In this document: positions 1 to 10,445 of the stretch, in pieces
Numbering within the stretch: the first letter of the stretch is position 1
How the letters are laid out: every line of letters begins with the position of its first letter
Assembly: GCA_963576475.1 (NCBI GenBank)
Contig: OY754972.1
Location: 32,617,556 to 32,681,555 of the forward strand
DNA length: 64,000 nucleotides
Source of the DNA: Molanna angustata
Taxonomy: Eukaryota; Arthropoda; Insecta; Trichoptera; Molannidae
Direction of reading: 5' to 3'
Program-made: the position numbers and the translations under genes
Notes under the pieces: generated by a model
Databases searched by the model: none
What the model was told of the DNA's origin: nothing
Seen by the model: only the letters and a program-made list of their open reading frames with translations

Positions 1-172
1 TGGCGAGTTTATTGCCGTATGGCAATTTTTTCCAACTAATCAGTGTTTCCAGTCCAGAGAAGCAATATTTGCGCGAGAAATGAATTTAAATAAATTTCTC
101 CTCTGCTGGGAATCGAACCCAGGACGCCCGCACAGAAACCGAAAGGCTTACCAATTGTGCCACGGCGGTTTA
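1..172 (-). mobile_element. tRNA-derived SINE copy 1
   Basis: Read on the minus strand, this starts with a tRNA-like head: an A-box-like TGGCACAATTGG near 150-162 and a perfect B box GGTTCGATTCC near 110-120. An unrelated body follows, ending in the small palindrome TTGCCATACGGCAA. A second copy with the same order lies at 24597-24768, which shows it is a repeat family and not a tRNA gene. RNA polymerase III promotion through these boxes is known for such SINEs. The 3' side may run past the window start. Confidence 0.75.
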
Positions 173-275
173 TATTTGTTTAACTTACTGCGTGAACGCA
201 AGGAATCCGAAGGGCGAGGGGGGTATGTCAATCGGTAGTCTGGCTCTTTGAAATTTAGTCGCTATGGAGCGTTTT

Positions 276-320
276 ACGCGCTACAGTCGCCAAAAACGGT
301 GATTGGCGACTGTAGCGCGT
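276..320. repeat. 17-bp perfect hairpin
   Basis: Arm 276-292 and arm 304-320 are perfect reverse complements (ACGCGCTACAGTCGCCA) around an 11-nt loop. The hairpin sits just where LINE coding sequence begins, so it may mark a rearranged 5'-truncation point. No function can be assigned. Confidence 0.7.
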
Positions 321-683
321 AGAAGATTTTGCAATATTCGAGGTTTTCGCCACTTGAATGCAAAAACTCTGATGGAACCGGTTAAAAGAGCCCAAAAGGC
401 TGTTATTAGAATAATTAATAAACGTCCAAGAAGATACCCATCTGATCAACTTTTTAAGGAATATTTTGTACTGGACGTCAGGCAAATTTACATGTTAAAA
501 TTAGGTACACATTTCTTTTCACACAGGACAATTCATAATCATGCAACACATACACATAACACACGAACAAATCAAAATCTTATAGTTCCAATAATTAAAA
601 CCACTTTTAGTCAAAGATTCTACACTTTCCTTGGACCAAGACTATTCAATAAACTTACAAACTACATGAAAGAAAAAAAATAG
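303..683 (+). pseudogene. LINE ORF2 C-terminal fragment (Jockey/CR1-type)
   Basis: The open frame, from about residue 20 on, carries the post-RT tail typical of Jockey/CR1-type non-LTR retrotransposons: KRAQKAVIRIINKRPRRYPS, then a Phe/Leu-rich section and FNKLTNYMKEKK at the end. It resembles the C-terminus of the LINE at 47668-48282 (KITQKLIIKVILKKPRNFPT, YFNKLP). The RT catalytic domain is missing, so this is a 5'-truncated dead copy. The first ~20 codons come from the hairpin-bearing flank and are probably not LINE. Confidence 0.7.
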
Positions 684-1228
684 AACCCCATAACACACAC
701 CAATTGCGGACGATACTAACCAAATGGCTAATCCATTTGGGTAGGAACGAATCGGAGGACCTTCTATGTAGTGTGTTAGAATAGAATGACATTATGAGTA
801 TTATGCTGCACGACAGAAGAATCAGCTGTATTGCAAAGAAACGTAAAGCTGGGTGATTCGACACAGTCAATGGACTAGTGAATCATCCAGGTGTCATAAA
901 TAAGAAAAACAAACCAATTACTACTATTATTTTTAAGATTTTACCTTTATTATATTCTAGAAACTTTTGTACAATTTTTGTTTTTGTTTTTGATTATATT
1001 GTTATTTTTTTGTTGATATTTTTATTTATATTTTTTATATTTTTTGTTTATTCATTTTCTCATTACTTTTTGTTATTACTTTTTGTTTTCTCTACTTTTT
1101 GGTATTACTTTTATTATTATTTTTTTTTTATTATTTTTGTCTCTTTATTTTTGTCTCTTTTGTCATGGTTACTTTTTTTTATAATGTCTATATTTTTTTA
1201 TCTATCTTGTGTACTTTTATTTTTCACT
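684..1228. other. LINE 3' flank and T-rich low-complexity tract
   Basis: 684-890 probably includes the 3' untranslated end of the preceding LINE. 930-1228 is strongly T-rich on the plus strand, and its apparent reading frame codes only for Phe/Leu/Tyr/Ile runs, so it is low complexity. No gene is seen. Confidence 0.5.
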
Positions 1229-1620
1229 AGCTGAGAAGCTTCGCTTCGCTCAGCTTCTAAGCTAGGGCTTGCAGCCGGCTTTTACCGCTGCGAGGTAAAT
1301 GACCGCCTCCGGCGGTCCATGGCACTGTGGGGTCTGAAGGTACTGAACGGTCTGAAGGTACTGAACGATCTGAAGGTACTGAGGGGTCTGAAGTTACTAA
1401 AATGTCTGAAGGGATGAAAGATTCGGGAGGAAATGAAGAGGGGTATGAGGCATTGACGGAACGGGAGGTACAGAAGGACCTGAAGGGACGGGAGACACTG
1501 AAGAGACGGGTGGCACTGAGGGACAGGAGACATTAAAAGGACGGGAGGCACCGAAGGGACGGGAGACACTGAGGGACCATTTTTAATTATACAGGCAATA
1601 CGAAGATTGCTGAGTTTCAA
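1229..1620. mobile_element. Helitron-like fragment with degenerate minisatellite
   Basis: The minus strand ends in CTAG followed by T at 1230-1233, preceded by a GAAGC-rich hairpin, as expected of a Helitron 3' end. From about 1325 to 1585 there are degenerate 15-18 bp units of the type CTGAAGGTACTGAACGGT and CTGAAGGGACGGGAG. The right end (about 1580-1620) carries ACAGGCAATACGAAG, which is shared with the end of the element at 62855-62908. Reading frames across the minisatellite on both strands are artefacts of the repeat. Confidence 0.5.
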
Positions 1621-2594
1621 CTAAATCAAATGCCTTTAATCCGCAAAGTGGTTAAAAAGGTTGCAAACCCTATTGTAGAAGTCAAACGAAACTTCTCTTT
1701 TAGTTTCTTAATTTGCGTTTCACAAACCATGACACGGAGCAAGCTTTATTTTTCGCTGCTGTGTTTGTCGCCTCCGCACAAAAACGTTATTCTTATAAAA
1801 TATTAATTTACAAAATAATATTTTTTTTAATTTTAGAAAGATTGATATTTTAAACTCCTTGTAAATAAGCATGTAATAAATATTAATATTTTTTCATGCA
1901 ACTCTCCAATAATAATTAGTACTTTAAATCCTGGCAACACCGTGGTTGACATTTGACTTGACGTTTGACAAATGACCGATAAATTATGTTTGCAAACTCA
2001 ACATGTAGTCTAAATCTAAACTAAATGATATTACTTAAATGTTTACACTTACTATTGTGTGTTGTGTGTATTTAGATTGTATATTTTTTTATGCTTAAAT
2101 AAGGATATTCGCCTTTTCAGTCAATTTAGCAAGCATTCGCAGACTCTTATTTTAACTGCAGACATTAAAGCGGTACTATAGTTTGGTTATGGACATTTTA
2201 TATTTAATTCACCAGAATTTGATGTATTTCAGATTAGCATTACAGTAGCGAGATGTATTCTAAATGCAATTTTTTTAATACTATAATTTATTTTGCCAAC
2301 TGTAACCACTAAAATATAAAATCATGTATGTTCTCTTCGGTGATAATTTTTTTTCTTGTTTATGTTTACCTCCGTTTCTCGATGAAACTTTATCTGCTAC
2401 AGAAACATATTATATTATTATGTTATATTTTTCAACTTGCAACTGACAGTATAGCCAATCAGCGGAGACTTCTAATTGGCTGTTAAATTTTTATATTAGA
2501 TGTAATATATATGCTGTTAGTCTTCCAAAAATTTATAAAAAAATAAATATAATAATTTTAGTCTAAATTTAATACTTAAACTTTGTCGTATGTC
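1621..2594. other. unannotated AT-rich interval
   Basis: No long ORF, repeat array or recognisable element end was seen. The sequence has mixed composition at 1640-1800 and is AT-rich after that. Confidence 0.4.
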
Positions 2595-3210
2595 TGTTGA
2601 ATAACAAATGAGAACGTATGAGGCCGACTTAAAAATTATTTACCAGTTAAGACTAAAATCACTCTAACGCGACGTCTTACGTAGGCAATTCAAGGCGAAC
2701 GCGAAGCGGCGCGAAAATAACAATCAGTCGGTAACTATTGAAGTGTCCTGCGTTACCGACCGCGAGTAGGGTACGGTGTGACATGGCACGATGCGAAGCG
2801 AACGCGATCAATTGGTTTGATATTTTCACGCGAATTGGAAGCGGTGCCATAGTTTTTTTTGGTAAAGTATAATGTCAGAAGCACGATTCGCGTGCCCGTA
2901 GGACACAGCCGCAGCGTCGCACCGCATCGCTTTGAATTCGCATGTATCCGTTCGGATCGCTTCGCATTCGCTTTGAATCGCCTACGTAGGATGTCGCGTA
3001 ACTCAACAACACATGCTACCATTACTTGACTACGCTGACGTTGCCTACGCTGAGATTCAACTGAAGATCAACTTAACAAACTCGAACGGTTACAAAATGT
3101 CTGCATTCGATACGTGTTTGGACTCAGGAAGTTCGACCACGTATCCGAGAGCAGGCAACGACTGAACTGGTTAAAGATCCGTCACCGAAGAGATTCCCGT
3201 GTTCTTTCCC
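2595..3210 (+). pseudogene. LINE RT C-terminal fragment split by a MITE
   Basis: Before 2667 the frame reads YLPVKTKITL, and after 3001 it resumes with QQHMLPLLDYADVA. A frame break follows, then LERLQNVCIRYVFGLRKFDH and LNWLKIRHRRDSRVL. This order is the end of the RT and the C-terminal region of Jockey-type LINEs common in insects. The frame continues across the MITE at 2668-2998 if the MITE and one copy of its target duplication are ignored. A frameshift lies near 3075. Dead fragment. Confidence 0.7.
2668..2998. mobile_element. PIF/Harbinger-like MITE, 331 bp, TAA duplication
   Basis: The left end (2668-2710) and right end (2958-2998) form an imperfect terminal inverted repeat of about 40 bp, starting CGCGACRTCYTACGTAGGC and continuing with GCGAA repeats. 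TAA flanks both sides (2665-2667 and 2999-3001), which fits the TWA target duplication of PIF/Harbinger elements. There is no coding capacity, so it is a non-autonomous copy. It lies inside a LINE reading frame, which confirms both boundaries. Confidence 0.75.
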
Positions 3211-3509
3211 TTTATATATTTTGTATTTTTAATACTATAAAAGTCTTTAATTATTATTATTAGGTGATGTATGTATGTCGAGTATCGAGACGACAATGCG
3301 TATATGTCAGAATAGGAAAATGTGGTGTTCGATTCAATATGGTTATATAGTTTTTATAGTTCGATTCAAGTTTTTTCAATTAAGTTTTTGACAAAGATAT
3401 ACATTGTTAAAGATATGGAGAAAACTTACCACGTTAATAAGTTTTGTTGAATTTGATAGTAATATATTTTTATCGGATACCTACCTGGATATTAACAAAA
3501 CACGATGAA

Positions 3510-3765
3510 AACAGAGTGGATGCCTTTGAAAGAAAAATCTTATGCAGAATATACCTATGTACCTATTAACGACTGTCAAACATGGCGTAAAAGATATATA
3601 TCACCGAGCTTTATGATCTTTACCAGGACATCAGCATAGTCATGAGCCATGGGGCAGCAGAACTGGAAGGTGGCAGCCAACGATAGAACAGTATGGAGAA
3701 GATTCTTGGACACAGATAGGACCCATCAAGAGTTGTGACGCTAAGAATAATGATGATGATATTTT
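3510..3765 (+). pseudogene. LINE RT tail fragment with (ATG)n-like tail
   Basis: Translation gives DAFERKILCRIY, then ELYDLYQDISIV, and NSMEKILGHR near the end, with frame breaks. This pattern is the C-terminal region of RTE/Proto-type LINE polymerases. It ends in TGATGATGAT, a microsatellite tail typical of that group. Only the last ~80 codons remain. Confidence 0.55.
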
Positions 3766-3904
3766 TATGTGAATAAATTAATTGATTGTTGGCAATTATT
3801 TAATTTTATTTTCTTAAATTTATCTTCATAAATTTGAAAGTAAAATAATTTGTTAATTAAATGCAACATACAGAAATGTTTTGAAAATATAGATTTCTTC
3901 TTCC

Positions 3905-4245
3905 TTGCCTCTTCCCAGTTCATCTGGAGCGGCCCTACCTTTCCATCCATATTTTTCGGAGACCTTTCCATCTTGCGTCATTTCTCTGGTTAGTTGCTCC
4001 TCCCTCAACTCCTTAATATTTGTCCACCAGGTGGCCTATGTACGGCCTCTATTTCTGGACTGAGTGCGTATATCCTGTGTGAGTTTAACTATACATATGA
4101 TCCTCATTTCGTCTGGTAATGTGTCCGTACCATCGGTGTCTGGCCTTTAGTTTCTCCGGAATAGAGGCGACTCCAAAACTACCTCGGACGTATTCATTTC
4201 TAATTCGATCCTCCTTTGTAACACATCTAACTCTATCACTCATAA
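3905..4245 (-). pseudogene. RTE-type LINE RT C-terminal fragment
   Basis: The minus strand reads DRVRCVTKEDRIRNEYVRGS, then FGVASIPEKL and RHRWYGHITRRNEDHM. This is the conserved RIRN...IPEKL...RWxGH C-terminal region of RTE-clade polymerases. The frame decays towards 3905. No RT catalytic motif is present, so it is a truncated dead copy. Confidence 0.65.
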
Positions 4246-4289
4246 TAATAACTCATAATTCTTTAGTGGTTCCTAAAAATTTCATTTGA

Positions 4290-4735
4290 AAGCAAGCATT
4301 ACATACATACCATCACGCCATGTCCCTCGCGGGGTAGGCAGAGAGAACCAAACGCTACTTATTTCTATCTTGACACACATTCATCGCCTCGTCGACATTC
4401 ATACATTGTCCTATACATATTCATTTGTTGTTCATGCTTCTGACATCTCCGCCTTTCAAAATAGCGTTCCCATGGATATGCCATCCCTTACTTGGGCGGC
4501 CCCGACCTCTCATTCGATTCCTGTCGCAAAGTATATTTTCTTCGTCAGGCGTTCCTCATTCATTCTGCCCATGTGTCTAAACCATCTCAATGTGTTCACT
4601 TAAATTCTATTAATGACATCTTTCTTTATCTTACATTCTTTCCTTATGTCCTCATTTCTGACCCTCTCATACATCGTCCTATTATATCTTCTAACATGAC
4701 TCTTAAAATACTTAATTCTATAATGGCATGAATTT
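4290..4735 (-). pseudogene. second RTE-type LINE fragment with 3' UTR
   Basis: The minus strand reads YERVRNEDIRKECKIKKDVI, a stop, then LRWFRHMGRMNEERLTKKIY and a frame-broken Gly/Arg-rich stretch. These are RTE polymerase C-terminal motifs. It ends in CTCTGCCTACCCCGCGAGGG followed by a GTATGTATGTA-type tail near 4300, which looks like the 3' terminus of a lepidopteran RTE family. The plus-strand ORFs here are shadows. Confidence 0.65.
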
Positions 4736-4739
4736 ATAG

Positions 4740-5095
4740 AATTACCTGTTAATAATGTATAAAGAGGCTCTGGAGGATATCTATTGCAGGTATGTGTACT
4801 ATTCCATTGTTACAACACATTCCTGGGTTTTCTCCCTTCCATTTCAAATCACCACAATATGTACAAATTATAGACATTCTACCAAAAGTTGATACTGGCT
4901 CAGAAATAAATTGAAACTATAGGTTAATATCTATATTGCAACTATAGGAAAAAGCAGAATTTTCCTTTTGTCTCCATGATTCATGTTTCAATGCCACATC
5001 TGTTATTTTACATACAAAAAAAATAGTGTTTGGCGATATTGTTAAGCGTTTTCAATTTGACTCAGGGGCCTTATGACTTGAAGACTTAGAGGCTG
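4740..5095. other. unannotated interval
   Basis: AT-rich sequence without recognisable coding or repeat structure. Confidence 0.4.
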
Positions 5096-5097
5096 TT

Positions 5098-5385
5098 TTA
5101 TACTTTTAATGCTGCTAAGATGGCGCATTCAAGTGCAGTAATTTCTATTACTTCAACGTCTTGCATATTCATTTGATCTATTATCATTAAATTATCACGA
5201 CTCCCTACTTCTATCCAATTACTTGAAGACTGAAAATCTGTACTTCCTCTTTCTTGCTGCAGAAATTGTAATACCCTATACGCCGTCATTTGTAATCTAC
5301 TGGCTTCACATCTCCTTTCTTGCTGTTCTTTAGATTCGTTTGCCCTAAGTGCAACCATTCGCAACATGTTATTTTCATGTGCCAT
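5098..5385 (-). CDS. hypothetical small ORF, 95 codons
   Basis: An ATG-to-stop frame of 95 codons. The N-terminal third is charged (RANESKEQQERRCEASRLQM) and may be helical. It faintly recalls the RANESPEQRNERLR segment in the N-terminus of the Helitron protein at 40956-41879, so it could be a stray TE-protein fragment. The C-terminal third is acidic and hydrophobic. No domain was recognised, and no splice context or partner gene was seen. It may be non-coding. Confidence 0.25.
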   Translation of the reverse strand: MAHENNMLRMVALRANESKEQQERRCEASRLQMTAYRVLQFLQQERGSTDFQSSSNWIEVGSRDNLMIIDQMNMQDVEVIEITALECAILAALKV

Positions 5386-5708
5386 TCCTTCTGCACTCTT
5401 TCACCTACTCCTAGAAGAATGACATAACCTGTACCTACACCGAAATACAATAATCACCAACTCATTTATGAAAATATCTTTAAACAAATACCTACGTTCT
5501 TTCCATATGTGAATGTTGATTTAAAATTTACCTAAATTCATCGAGAATTGAAATTTCAACTTACATTTTTTTGTAACTATATAGGCTAAAATTTGATTCT
5601 GAAAGAAAATAAAATATAAAGTTATTAAATATTGGAAAATAAACTAAATCAATACATTTTTTTTTTCAATATTGGACACTGTCACTTCGTGGTAGAAATC
5701 CATAATTA
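5386..5708. other. unannotated AT-rich interval
   Basis: Nothing recognisable; the AT content rises towards the palindrome at 5709. Confidence 0.4.
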
Positions 5709-5967
5709 ATTAAAACTATGAAAAATTTTTATATTTAATTTTACGTTCTACTTAATTTTTTTTTTTTCGCAAACGCGACTCCCATTCACAGGTATCGCTC
5801 TATGATGAGCATCGTCAGAATGGTGAACAATAATGATGAAGACCATTGTTCACCATTCTGACGATGCTCATCATAGAGCGATACCGGTGAATGGGAGTCG
5901 CGTTTGCGAAAAAAAAAAAATTAAGTAGAACGTAAAATTAAATATAAAAATTTTTCATAGTTTTAAT
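5709..5967. repeat. near-perfect palindromic element, 123-bp arms
   Basis: Arm 5709-5831 and arm 5845-5967 are reverse complements with one clear mismatch (ACAGGT against ACCGGT), around a 13-nt spacer. Each arm contains a T- or A-run of about 12 next to TCGCAAACGCGACTCCCATTC. This could be a foldback MITE or a local inverted duplication. No target duplication is evident. Confidence 0.8.
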
Positions 5968-6427
5968 AAATCAATACATATTAATTACGATAAAAATATA
6001 AAGTAGGTAACTTTCGAATATTTGACAGCTGAAAGAATGGTGGAACAACGCGAGGAAAGCAAATCTGACCCACAATGCAAAAGGGACCATTTGTTCAACG
6101 TGAATTGCTCACTCTCCCTGTGTCGGATTTTATTACTTCGTGCCATTTGAGGTCTAATTACGATAGGGACGCATATATTATCAGAATGTTGGTATTTTTG
6201 TCATCTTCAGGGTAAATTCACATATATCAATTTTGGCGACTCGGCGAGTAAAGCATAAAAGCATTCTTTAATTCTTATTATATAACATTTAAACTAACTT
6301 TCTTTTGAAAATAATAAAAAAAACATATCAGCTTGTGAGGCTTTGTGTTTTTATACTGTTTCAAATGTAATATTATAAAAATGTAATATTGTAAGTTTTT
6401 TACTCTACTGTAAAATTGCCGATATCC
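5968..6427. other. unannotated AT-rich interval
   Basis: No gene or clear repeat was seen. Confidence 0.4.
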
Positions 6428-6556
6428 ACATAGAAAGATTTCAAACGAATGTAAGAACAGGCAGCCTTGGGCAGACTGACATGAATATAGTCGTGCACAA
6501 ACATTCGCAAATCCAGAACGACAATCTTACCAGGTCTACTTTATTTATATGCAGAT
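6428..6556 (-). mobile_element. half copy of a short MITE
   Basis: On the minus strand this matches the left part of the MITE at 8735-8933: CTGCATATAAATAAA, then GATTGTCGTTCTGGATTTGC and GCACGACTATATTC. Only one terminal repeat is kept, so the copy is truncated. Confidence 0.65.
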
Positions 6557-6632
6557 ATGTATGTATTTTTCATATGTATGTATAAAAATGTAGTAGTAAA
6601 CCAGTTAATAAATAAAGTAGAAAAAAAAAAAT

Positions 6633-7710
6633 GATGCGCCAAGCATTCCTCTTATTCAAAAATGTGTCAAAAAGTTTGAAGAGACCGGTACAACGCTGGA
6701 AAAACCAAAATCCGTGCGACCAAGGTCATCAAGAATGGTAGAAAACGTGGAGAGTGTTAATCAGTCTGTTCGTGACGACCCGAACCTTTCAATTCGGAAG
6801 TGTGCAAGTGCTTTAAATGTTCATAGATCATCATTACACCGCATTTCGCACAAAGACCCAAAGCTGCATCCCTACAAAATTCAATTGGTGCAAGAATTAA
6901 AGCCCCAAGATGCCAGTCAGAGGCTCGACTTCGTAAATCAGGAAATTGAGCGCTTTTCAACTTTTACCGACATCTTGATTTCGGATGAAGCTCATTTTCA
7001 TCTTAATGGACACGTAAATAAGCAGAATTGCCGCTACTGAAGTGCAACGAATCCAAAACGCAAGCATCAGAAACCCCTTCATTCGCCTAAAGTGACCGTA
7101 TGGGCTGCGATGTCGGCACGAGGAATTATCGGCCCTTACTTTTTTGAAGACGAAAAGGGGCGTGTAGTTGCAGTGAGTTCAGAGCGTTATGTGGAGATGT
7201 TAGACGACTTCTTGGTGCCTGAACTGCAAGACTTTCCTGGCTATAACCAAAAAACATGGTTCCAGCAGGACGGAGCAACGTCACACACGTCCAATACATC
7301 TCGGCCACGAATTCGTGAAATTTTCCCAGGCAAATTGATCTCCAGGAGAGGTGACATAAATAATTGGCCTCCACGCAGTCCTGATTTAACCCCTATGGAC
7401 TTTATCCTATGAGGTTATCTTAAATCTAAAATTTACGCCAGTAAACCGACTTCCCTGGCGCATTTGAAAGAAAATATCCGTCACGAAATGGTAGCCATCA
7501 CTGAGTCCACCTACCGAGCCGTCATAAGTAATTTTACTGTTCGATTAAATGCGAATGCGAGGGTTTAAATTTGGACGATATTATTTTTAAGAAATAAATT
7601 CCCAAATTATGTACTTGAATAATTAATAAACATTTTTTAGATACACGGCTTACTTTTTTTTAATCGATCCACTAAATATAAACTTTCTTATGAGACACCT
7701 TGTAGTACAT
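6633..7710 (+). pseudogene. Tc1/mariner (IS630) family transposase, decayed
   Basis: The N-terminal helix-turn-helix part is short: IQKCVKKFEETGTTLEKPKS, then SIRKCASALNVHRSSLHRI. The catalytic domain follows: ILISDEAHFHLNGHVNKQNC (first Asp), WFQQDGATSHT (second Asp) and PPRSPDLTPMDF (third Asp). If the third Asp is the one in SPDL, 37 residues separate it from the second, as in DD37D (maT-like) lineages. Two in-frame stops, TGA at 7037-7039 and about 7410-7412, both replace a conserved Trp. A frameshift near 7562 precedes DDIIFKK and a stop. The 5' end is missing; the 3' side ends in a probable terminal repeat CTTATGAGACACCTTGTA (about 7690-7707). Confidence 0.8.
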
Positions 7711-8734
7711 CTCAAACTTTTTTAAACAAATTTTATAAAATTGACTTTAGTGACGAAATCGTCTCATACAATTTGTATGGCAGTGTACTATACACAATAT
7801 CTTCTTCTTCTTCTTTTTATAGGTTGACACTTGTTTTTTTTTCAGGAACTTTGCCCATCCCTCAAGGCTTCTTGTGACGCTGAGCTCCATCTCTTGGGTG
7901 GTCTACCTCGTGGTCGATTGCCAAAGTTTATTTGTTGGGAAATAATTTTGGGCAATCTGTTGTCTCCCATTCTCGCCACGTGGTCCCGCCAGAATCGTCT
8001 TCGGCTCCTGCACCATCTGACAATATCCCTAATGTCACAGATCTGTCTTAAATCGGTGTTCCGCATCCGATCCAAAAGGGTGAAACCCGCGATGGAGCGT
8101 AGGGTTCTCATCTCTGTCGTCCGGAGCAGGCTCTTTGTTCTAACGGTGTCCGCTCTGGCCTCAATCGCATAAGTCATGATGGGTCGCACACATGTTTTAT
8201 AAATTCGGGTTTTACTCTCTGTTAGCATGTGTTTGTTTTTCCAGACAGTATCTCTCAAACAGCCAGCAACGACCGCTGCCTTGTCTGTTTGCGATTTGAC
8301 TTCCGCATATAAGTCACTGCTGCTGGAAATGTCGACTCCCAAGTATTTGAATTTTGTGACCTGTTCGATTGGTTCGCTGTCTACGAGTAGATTGCATACC
8401 AGAGGTTGCCTCGATATAGTTAGACACTTAGTTTTTGATATGGATAATATCATATTGTATCTCCTGGCTGCTGTATGGAATCAATATCTAAGAAGACTTA
8501 GTAGTTTGATACTTAATCTACAAACATACATACATACCATCATCCTGTTTTCATATTCTGGGTAAAAAAACTGACTGACCTCCAAACGATCCAATCCTAT
8601 CATACATACCTACATGTTTTATATAAATAACAAAATATCTTAAAATATGTGTTAATAGTTTTGTACGGATTCTTTAATTATACATTGGTACTATCGCCAT
8701 CGACAGTTAGATCTCATGTGTTACATGCAACTAA
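7705..8734 (+). mobile_element. Helitron-like element, partial arm, split by a LINE
   Basis: 7705-7802 and 8482-8734 together match 60838-61197 of the large inverted element. Shared landmarks are TTTAGTGACGA, CAATTTGTATGGCAG, AAGAAGACTTA and the terminus CGACAGTTAGATCTCATGTG. It ends CTAA followed by T (8731-8735), matching the CTRR|T rule for Helitron 3' ends, with a CATGT-GTT-ACATG hairpin just before. The RTE fragment at 7803-8481 interrupts it, with CAATATCT duplicated at 7795-7802 and 8482-8489. Confidence 0.65.
7803..8481 (-). pseudogene. 5'-truncated RTE-type LINE RT C-terminus
   Basis: On the minus strand a 203-codon frame begins SISKTKCLTIS and has KFKYLGVDISSSSDLYAEVK (thumb region), YKTCVRPIMTYAIEA, and ends with RDHVARMGDNRLPK and RPRGRPPKRW. 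This is the region after the RT catalytic motif in RTE/BovB-like polymerases. The 3' end is a GAA-type microsatellite tail at 7803-7820. An 8-bp target duplication (CAATATCT) supports a recent-type retrotransposition into the Helitron-like element. The catalytic domain is absent. Confidence 0.75.
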
Positions 8735-8933
8735 TCTGCATATAAATAAAATAGACCTCGTAAGATTGTCGTTCTGGATTTGCACATGTTTTTGCACGAC
8801 TATATTCTTGTCAGTCTGCCTGTCCTTGCATTCGTTTTAAACCTTCCTATGTCAAAATCGGCATTAGTCTTGCACAAACATCTGCAAATACAGAACGACA
8901 ATCTGTCAAAGTCTACTTTTAATTATATGCAGA
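8735..8933. mobile_element. short inverted-repeat MITE, ~200 bp
   Basis: The left end TCTGCATATAAATAAAATAG and the right end (read in reverse) TCTGCATATAATTAAAAGTA are similar. Both continue into GATTGTCGTTCTG-ATTTGCA, giving terminal repeats of about 60 bp. No coding capacity. A half copy is at 6428-6556. It abuts the CTAA terminus of the Helitron-like element. Confidence 0.65.
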
Positions 8934-9301
8934 AGCACGTCGTTTTACTCTATGACATTTATTAATATTTAATCGTCATTTAAAAACTTAAACCAAGTGA
9001 AGCTTCGGGTATTCAGCTAGTCAACGAAAAAAAACAAAATAATTAGTACATCATCCATACATTATTATTATTTTTAACTTTATAATAACTTCATTTTAAG
9101 ATTATAATATACATTTCAAGATGTTTAAACTAATGAAATATAGTATTGATTAAATATTATAACTAATATGTAGGGTAAAATGTCCAGTAATTAGGCACAC
9201 GGACAATATAAATAAATTTCACAATCTTTTATCTATTACAGTGTATCATTGGTATTTAATCTAATCGAAATTGAATAGTACTTACTTACTAGCTAATTAT
9301 A
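8934..9301. other. unannotated AT-rich interval
   Basis: No gene or repeat recognised. Confidence 0.4.
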
Positions 9302-10445
9302 CAGGGTTACAGGTTTAGTCGTACAGAATATTAAAGGGGTTTATTATTGAGGTCATTACTGATGGATTTGATGCTAAATGTTAGGTCCGAAACTTATCCG
9401 TTATGGAGATATTGAATTTTAAAGATTTAAAAAAAAAGGGTTTTTTATCATTTTTTTATGGATTAGAGGTCTTAGGGTCCGTTTTTTATGTATCTAGTTA
9501 GAGGGCATGTCAAATAATAAAAATGATTAACAAAAACTGAACCTACTACTAACAGCTTAAAAAGACAGCTCGACAACAGTTAGAATTAAAGAATAATCAC
9601 AGAGTGTATTTAGCTTTGAAGCGCTTTCTTTGAAAAAAAAATTACGGAACTTTTTCTGCAAATAATTGTAAAAACTTCTACGTTTCATTAGCTATTGAAA
9701 TAGCTATAACACTTGCTATTAAATAGTCAAACCATTGACCAAATAACAGTTAAGGTAGTAGAGGGTACATTTTAGTTTGAGGAAAAAGTAGCTAAAATAC
9801 GTAAACAAAACAAAAAAAACACAGCAATATTTTTATAATTCATGTTCGACATGGCCGCCGCTATTTCTTACACAAATTGTCAATCTTTTTCTTAAATTAC
9901 ATGAATTATAAAAATATTGCTCTGTTTTTTTTGTTTTGTTTACGTATTTTAGCTACTTCTTCCTCAAACTAAAATGTACCCTCTACTAGCTTAACTGTTA
10001 TTTGGTCAATGGTTTGACTATTTAATAGCAAGTGTTATAGCTATTTCAATAGCTAATGAAACGTAGAAGTTTTTACAATTATTTTCAGAATAAGTTCCAT
10101 AATATTTTTTTCAAACAAAGCGCTTCAAAGTTAAAAACACTTTGTGATAATTCTTTAATTCTAACTGTTGTCGAGCTGTCTTTTTAAGCTGTTAGTAGTA
10201 GGTTCAGTTTTTGTTAATCATTTTTATTATTTGACATGCCCTCTAACTAGATACATAAAAAACGGACCCTTAAACCTCTAATCCGTAAAAAAATGATAAA
10301 AAACCCAATTTTTTTTTTAAATCTTTAAAATTCAATATCTCCATAACGGTTAAGTTTCGGATCTAACATTTAGCATCAAATCCATCATAAATGACCTGAA
10401 TAATATCGTCCTTTAATATTCTGTACGACTAAACCTGTAACCCTG
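9302..10445. mobile_element. 1.14-kb foldback element with ~540-bp inverted arms
   Basis: Left arm 9302-9843 and right arm about 9901-10445 are near-complete reverse complements, starting CAGGGTTACAGGTTTAGTCG and ending with its complement. Only about 57 bp of unique loop remains (CATGGCCGCCGCTATTTC...). TATA flanks both outer ends, so the target duplication is TA or TATA. No transposase is encoded. The superfamily cannot be named from sequence alone. The arms differ by scattered substitutions, so this is not a simple assembly mirror. Confidence 0.8.

Noticed and set aside
878..1234. 118-codon hydrophobic ORF as a membrane protein
   Set aside because: T-rich low-complexity sequence with no proper start.
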